From NCBI RefSeq assembly GCF_902459555.1, contig NZ_CABPSM010000014.1, forward strand, positions 91,371-155,370: DNA of 64,000 nucleotides, in the 5' to 3' direction. Below are positions 60,083 to 64,000 of the stretch, piece after piece. Both the position numbers and the translations under genes were made by a program. The notes under the pieces are model-generated. The model made no database searches. It worked only from the letters and a program-made list of their open reading frames with translations, and was not told the DNA's origin. Each line of letters starts with the position of its first letter. Within the stretch, counting starts at the first letter, position 1. The DNA is from Pandoraea horticolens (GTDB lineage Bacteria; Pseudomonadota; Gammaproteobacteria; Burkholderiales; Burkholderiaceae).

Positions 60083-61267
60083 ATGAGCGATATCACTCCC
60101 CATAACTCGCGCAACGCCGACTTTCTGGCATGGCCGTTTTTCGACGATGCGCATCGCCGTCTGGGCACGGAACTCGATGCCTGGTGCTCACGCGAATTGC
60201 AGGTCGATCATCACGCGGATACCGATGCGACGTGCGTGTCGCTGGTGCGGCAACTGGGCCGTGCGGGCTGGCTGAGGTATTGCGTGCCCGCCAGTCACGG
60301 CGGCGCGCTGGACGAGCTGGATTCGCGGGCGTTATGCGTGCTGCGCGAGACGCTCGCGCGTCACGACGGCCTCGCCGACTTCGCTTTCGCGATGCAGGGG
60401 CTAGGCAGCGGTGCGATCACGCTCGCGGGCAGCGAGGCGCTCAAGCAGCGCTATTTGCCGCGCGTGGCGTCAGGCGAGGCGATTGCGGCGTTCGCGCTGT
60501 CGGAGCCGAACGCCGGATCGGATGTGGCGGCGATGGCCTGTTCGGCTACGCCGGATGGCGGCGACTATGTTCTGAACGGTGAGAAGACCTGGATTTCGAA
60601 TGGCGGCATCGCGGACTTCTACTGTGTGTTCGTCCGCACGGGGGAAGCGCCTGGGGCGCGGGGTATCAGCGCGTTCGTGGTCGACGCGAACACGCCGGGG
60701 CTGACGATTGCCGAGCGCATCGACGTGAGCGCACCGCATCCGCTCGCCCGTCTGAAGTTCGAGAACTGTCGCGTGCCGGCCTCGCAGCGCCTGGGCGAAG
60801 CAGGGCAGGGCTTCAAGGTTGCGATGATGACGCTGGATATTTTCCGTGCATCGGTGGCGGCGGCGGCGCTGGGCTTCGCGCGTCGCGCGCTCGACGAAGG
60901 GCTCGCGCGTGCGAAGTCGCGCGAGATGTTCGGCCAGACGCTCGCCGATTTCCAGATCACGCAGGCCGCGCTGGGCGAGATGGCGACGTCGGTGGACGCC
61001 GCGGCACTGCTCACGTATCGCGCAGCCTGGCAACGCGATGTACAGGGGCAGCGTACGACGCGCGAAGCGGCGATGGCAAAGATGTATGCGACGGAATCGG
61101 CGCAGCAGGTCATCGACCGTGCATTGCAGATGTTCGGCGGCGCGGGCGTGGTATCGGGCGCCATTGTGGAGCGTCTGTATCGGGAGATTCGCTCGCTGCG
61201 GATCTATGAAGGGGCAACGGAAGTACAAAAGCTGATTATCGCGCGAGAACTGCTCAAGGACGCCTGA
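60083..61267 (+). CDS. Acyl-CoA dehydrogenase
   Basis: The 394-residue flavoprotein has the family signatures [17 protein letters not shown] (FAD/substrate), [18 protein letters not shown], and the C-terminal [20 protein letters not shown] followed by [19 protein letters not shown]. It would introduce a double bond into a CoA thioester, passing electrons to ETF. The ATG at 60083 is used; GTG 60071, two bases after the hydratase stop, is an alternative. It is the fourth gene of the operon. Confidence 0.9.
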   Translation: MSDITPHNSRNADFLAWPFFDDAHRRLGTELDAWCSRELQVDHHADTDATCVSLVRQLGRAGWLRYCVPASHGGALDELDSRALCVLRETLARHDGLADFAFAMQGLGSGAITLAGSEALKQRYLPRVASGEAIAAFALSEPNAGSDVAAMACSATPDGGDYVLNGEKTWISNGGIADFYCVFVRTGEAPGARGISAFVVDANTPGLTIAERIDVSAPHPLARLKFENCRVPASQRLGEAGQGFKVAMMTLDIFRASVAAAALGFARRALDEGLARAKSREMFGQTLADFQITQAALGEMATSVDAAALLTYRAAWQRDVQGQRTTREAAMAKMYATESAQQVIDRALQMFGGAGVVSGAIVERLYREIRSLRIYEGATEVQKLIIARELLKDA

Positions 61268-61304
61268 GCGCTGTCTTTGACTTACCGGGGGCAAGGAGAA
61301 GCAC

Positions 61305-62948
61305 ATGGAACGATCTGGACATCTCGACACTTTCGCGCGCGACAATCTGCCGCCCGCAGATCAGTGGCCCGAGTTTCTGCTGGACAATCCGGATGTGGTA
61401 TACCCGGCGCGCGTCAACTGCGCCGCCGAACTGCTGGATCGTGTGATCGATGAAGGTCGCGGCGATGCGCCCGCGATCTATTCGGTGGAGAACGGCACGC
61501 CAACGGTCACGACGTATCTCGGTTTGCGCGAGATGGTGGATCGCATCTCTCATGTGCTTCGCAATGACATGGCATTGGTGCCGGGCAATCGTGTGTTGCT
61601 GCGCGGCCCGAACAATCTGTTCATGGCCGCCGCATGGCTTGCCGTGATCAAGGCGGGACTCGTCGGCGTGCCGACGATGCCGCTGCTGCGCGCGAAGGAA
61701 CTCAAGCAGATCATCGACAAGGCGGAGGTCGGCGCGGCACTGTGCGACGGGCGTCTGAAGGAGGAGCTTGAGTTCAACCGCGAATCGAGCCATGAGTATT
61801 TCTGCCCGGCATTGAAGCAGGTGGTGTATTTCCACGATGTGGGTGAGGGCTCACTGGAGGCGCGCATGGCGCGTCAGCCAGCGAGCTTCGAGGCCTGCGA
61901 TACGGCGGTGGACGATGTCTGTCTGATCGCTTTCACGAGCGGTACGACGGGCCAGCCGAAGGGCACGATGCATTTTCATCGCGATGTGCTCGCGATGTGC
62001 GATTTGTTCCCCCGTCATGTGCTGAAGCCGGGGCCGGATGACATCTTCTGCGGCACTCCCCCGTTAGCGTTCACTTTCGGCACGGGCGGCTTGTTGACGT
62101 TCCCGTTGCGTGTCGGGGCGGCGACGGTGTTACTGGAGAAGCTCACGCCGGACAGTTTGTTGCAGGCGATCGAGGCCTACCGCGCGACGATCTGTTTCAC
62201 GGCCCCGACGTTTTATCGTCAGATGGCGGCGCTTGTGGGCAAGTACGATTTGTCGAGCCTGAAGAAGACGGTGTCGGCCGGCGAGGCGTTGCCCGATGCG
62301 ACGCGCCAGCTATGGAAGCAGGCGTCGGGCATTGAGATGATCGACGGCATCGGCGGCACGGAGATGATCCACATTTTCATCTCGGCGGCGAACGGCGACG
62401 TTGTGCCGGGAGCGATCGGCAAGCCGGTGCCAGGCTACATCGCGATGATCGTGGACGAGAATATGCAGCCGCTGCCGCCGGGCAAGGTGGGCAAGCTGGC
62501 AGTGAAGGGACCGACCGGTTGCCGGTATCTCGCGGATTCGCGTCAGACGAGTTATGTGAAGAACGGCTGGAATCTGCCGGGCGACACGTTCATGTGCGAC
62601 GAAGTAGGCAATTACTACTACCAGGCCCGCTCCGACGACATGATTGTCTCGGCCGGGTACAACATCGCAGGCCCGGAAGTGGAGTCGGCGCTGTTGAAGC
62701 ATCCGGCCGTGGCGGAGTGCGGGGTGGTGGGCGCGAACGATGAGGCGCGCGGCCAGATTGTGAAGGCGTATGTAGTGCTCAAGGCCGGTGAATCGCGCGA
62801 CGAAGCGATGGTGAAGGCGCTTCAAGAGTATGTGAAGGCTAACATCGCCCCGTATAAATATCCGCGCGCGATTGAGTTTGTCGACACGTTGCCGCGTACG
62901 GAAACGGGCAAACTGCAACGCTTCAAGCTCCGGCAGACGGGGCAGTGA
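61305..62948 (+). CDS. 2-aminobenzoate-CoA (benzoate-type) ligase
   Basis: The 547-residue adenylate-forming enzyme resembles benzoate/2-aminobenzoate-CoA ligases: N-terminal HLDTFARDNLPPADQWPEFL, the P-loop FTSGTTGQPKGTMHFHRDVL, YQARSDDMIVSAGYNIAGPE, and the catalytic Lys in LPRTETGKLQRFKLR. The MHFHRD run after the P-loop is typical of the aryl-CoA ligases in this group. It would convert the aromatic acid to its CoA ester, the entry step of the pathway. AAGGAGA lies just before the ATG. Confidence 0.9.
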   Translation: MERSGHLDTFARDNLPPADQWPEFLLDNPDVVYPARVNCAAELLDRVIDEGRGDAPAIYSVENGTPTVTTYLGLREMVDRISHVLRNDMALVPGNRVLLRGPNNLFMAAAWLAVIKAGLVGVPTMPLLRAKELKQIIDKAEVGAALCDGRLKEELEFNRESSHEYFCPALKQVVYFHDVGEGSLEARMARQPASFEACDTAVDDVCLIAFTSGTTGQPKGTMHFHRDVLAMCDLFPRHVLKPGPDDIFCGTPPLAFTFGTGGLLTFPLRVGAATVLLEKLTPDSLLQAIEAYRATICFTAPTFYRQMAALVGKYDLSSLKKTVSAGEALPDATRQLWKQASGIEMIDGIGGTEMIHIFISAANGDVVPGAIGKPVPGYIAMIVDENMQPLPPGKVGKLAVKGPTGCRYLADSRQTSYVKNGWNLPGDTFMCDEVGNYYYQARSDDMIVSAGYNIAGPEVESALLKHPAVAECGVVGANDEARGQIVKAYVVLKAGESRDEAMVKALQEYVKANIAPYKYPRAIEFVDTLPRTETGKLQRFKLRQTGQ

Positions 62949-63019
62949 CGCACGGGTGGAGCGCTCCAGTCGGCGCTCACTCACGTTGAACAATCCTGCT
63001 CGCAGGGGAGGAGATAACT

Positions 63020-63490
63020 ATGTCGGAGGCTGATGTGGCCGCACACGCATTCGTGAAGCCGCTGCTGGTGCGCTTCAAACACTGCGATCCGGCAGGCATC
63101 GTTTTTTATCCGCGCTATTTCGAGATGATCAACGATCTGGTCGAAGACTGGTGCGCCGAAGGGCTCAACCTGTCGTTCGGCGAGATGCACCTGCGCGACG
63201 GCATGGGCGTGCCGACAGCGAACATCGAATGTCGCTTCAGCGCCCCCAGTTTCTTAGGCGAGACACTACTGCGCTCGCTGGAAGTCACGCGTCTCGGCCG
63301 CTCGTCCATGACACTGCGCATCCGGTTCGCCGGTGCAAACGACGAGACGCGTCTGCAAGCCACGCTGGTACTGGTCTGGGTCGCGAAAGGCTCAGGCGGA
63401 AGACCCGCCCCGATCGCCGTACCCCCAGCCCAACGCGAGGCCATTGTGCGCTTTGCCGCACCCGATTCTGTAATTGAAGGAGTGTCCTGA
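63020..63490 (+). CDS. 4-hydroxybenzoyl-CoA-type thioesterase
   Basis: The 156-residue hotdog-fold protein carries the signature FKHCDPAGIVFYPRYFEMIN, in which Asp is the catalytic residue of 4-hydroxybenzoyl-CoA thioesterases. In this operon it may rescue CoA from dead-end aromatic thioesters. A strong GGGGAGGAG precedes the ATG. Its stop overlaps the next start (TGATG). Confidence 0.88.
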   Translation: MSEADVAAHAFVKPLLVRFKHCDPAGIVFYPRYFEMINDLVEDWCAEGLNLSFGEMHLRDGMGVPTANIECRFSAPSFLGETLLRSLEVTRLGRSSMTLRIRFAGANDETRLQATLVLVWVAKGSGGRPAPIAVPPAQREAIVRFAAPDSVIEGVS

Positions 63491-63900
63491 TGCTGCAAGT
63501 TCTGCAACCGCCCGAATGGGCGAAACCGCGCGGCTACGCGAACGGCATGGCTTTCGAAATGACGGCCGGCAGCCGCATCGTGTTCGTCGGCGGTCAGATT
63601 GGCTGGAACGGACAGCAACGTTTCGAAACGGATGATTTCGCACTGCAAGTTCGTCAGACCCTCGAGAACATCGTGGCGATTCTGGCCGAAGGCAACGCCA
63701 AGCCGGAACATATCGTGCGCATGACCTGGTACGTTAAGAATAAACGCGAGTATGTGGAAAGCTATCGCGCCATCGGTGAACACTACCGCGCCGTCATCGG
63801 ACGCCATTTCCCCGCAATGACCGCCGTCGAAGTCGCCGATCTGATCGAGGACGAAGCCAAGGTCGAGATCGAAGTGACTGCGGTGGTGCCTGCCGCTTAA
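63490..63900 (+). CDS. RidA-family enamine/imine deaminase
   Basis: The 136-residue protein matches RidA/YjgF/UK114: IVFVGGQIGWNGQQRFETDD, VRQTLENIVAILAEGNAKPE and RMTWYVKNKREYVESYRA, ending in DLIEDEAKVEIEVTAVVPA. RidA proteins hydrolyse reactive enamines or imines to ketones and ammonia. Its start overlaps the thioesterase stop by one base, so it belongs to the operon. The oxygenation product of 2-aminobenzoyl-CoA is an enamine-type amino compound, so a RidA could release ammonia. That role is inferred. Confidence 0.88.
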   Translation: MLQVLQPPEWAKPRGYANGMAFEMTAGSRIVFVGGQIGWNGQQRFETDDFALQVRQTLENIVAILAEGNAKPEHIVRMTWYVKNKREYVESYRAIGEHYRAVIGRHFPAMTAVEVADLIEDEAKVEIEVTAVVPAA

Positions 63901-63944
63901 TTAAATCCGTTCTTAATACCGCCCTCAACACCGCCCTCCAGACG

Positions 63945-64000
63945 GACCGGAGCCCCTTTCCGCCTCTCAGACATAAACCCAACTCGCTGCAGAAAGGCGC
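63945..64000 (+). repeat. ~63-bp palindromic intergenic repeat, copy 2 (cut by the window edge)
   Basis: GACCGGAGCCCC begins a 56-base match (about 47 identical) to the minus-strand copy at 20198-20260. It includes the shared interior CTCAGACA and ACCCAACTCGC and the start of the second arm. The last bases of the closing arm lie beyond the window. It follows the RidA gene by 44 bases. Confidence 0.75.

Overview
The window looks like a chromosomal segment of a Burkholderiales bacterium, most likely Pandoraea or a close Burkholderiaceae relative. The DNA is GC-rich and the gene content is typical of that family: a monomeric NADP isocitrate dehydrogenase, a very large NAD-glutamate dehydrogenase, a GloB / methyltransferase / RnhA / DnaQ / tRNA-Val block, an MltD with LysM domains, many LysR and MocR regulators and many MFS carriers. 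The genus call is an inference from gene content, not from a marker gene.

Layout. 1-2.1 kb: c-di-GMP signalling pair (HDOD start plus PAS-GGDEF-EAL). 2.5-6.9 kb: acidic/D-amino-acid module (Asp/Glu racemase, GltI-like binding protein, D-amino-acid dehydrogenase) with a divergent LysR. 6.9-14.1 kb: lipoprotein, DbpA helicase, NAD-GDH. 14.3-17.2 kb: orphan sulfonate-type binding protein, OsmC protein and LLM flavin monooxygenase. 17.3-27.7 kb: carriers (two MFS, one NCS2 purine permease), MocR and TetR regulators, a GNAT, a PhzF protein, a di-iron-type hydrolase and a porin remnant. 27.9-30.1 kb: isocitrate dehydrogenase.

30.7-39.0 kb is the accessory part. A decayed type XI secretion (SLAM/DUF560) gene has a one-base frameshift. 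Its probable cargo gene has an in-frame stop and is cut by a decayed IS3-family element. An AT-rich stretch follows, then a 672-residue leucine-rich-repeat protein with a complete C-terminal NEL (IpaH/SspH-type) E3 ubiquitin ligase domain and its catalytic Cys460. After it come a VirB9/TrbG fragment and a tyrosine integrase that is frameshifted before its last catalytic residues, next to tRNA-Val(CAC). This looks like the eroded end of a mobile island carrying a host-directed effector.

39.3-44.3 kb returns to core genes (dnaQ, rnhA, SAM methyltransferase, gloB, mltD). 44.5-47.2 kb is a compact lasso-peptide-like cluster: a 60-residue precursor with an atypical core, a RiPP-recognition/transglutaminase protein with a one-base frameshift, and an asparagine-synthetase-like cyclase. 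No exporter is visible. 47.5-55.5 kb: PrpE, a DHA2 drug exporter, and a LysR gene divergent from an M20 peptidase-MFS pair.

56.0-63.9 kb is a one-directional seven-gene operon for aerobic CoA-dependent breakdown of an aromatic acid, best matching the 2-aminobenzoyl-CoA (anthranilate) route: CoA ligase, fused monooxygenase/reductase, SDR, enoyl-CoA hydratase, acyl-CoA dehydrogenase, thioesterase and a RidA enamine/imine deaminase. A ~63-bp palindromic repeat occurs at 20198-20260 and again, inverted, at the right edge.
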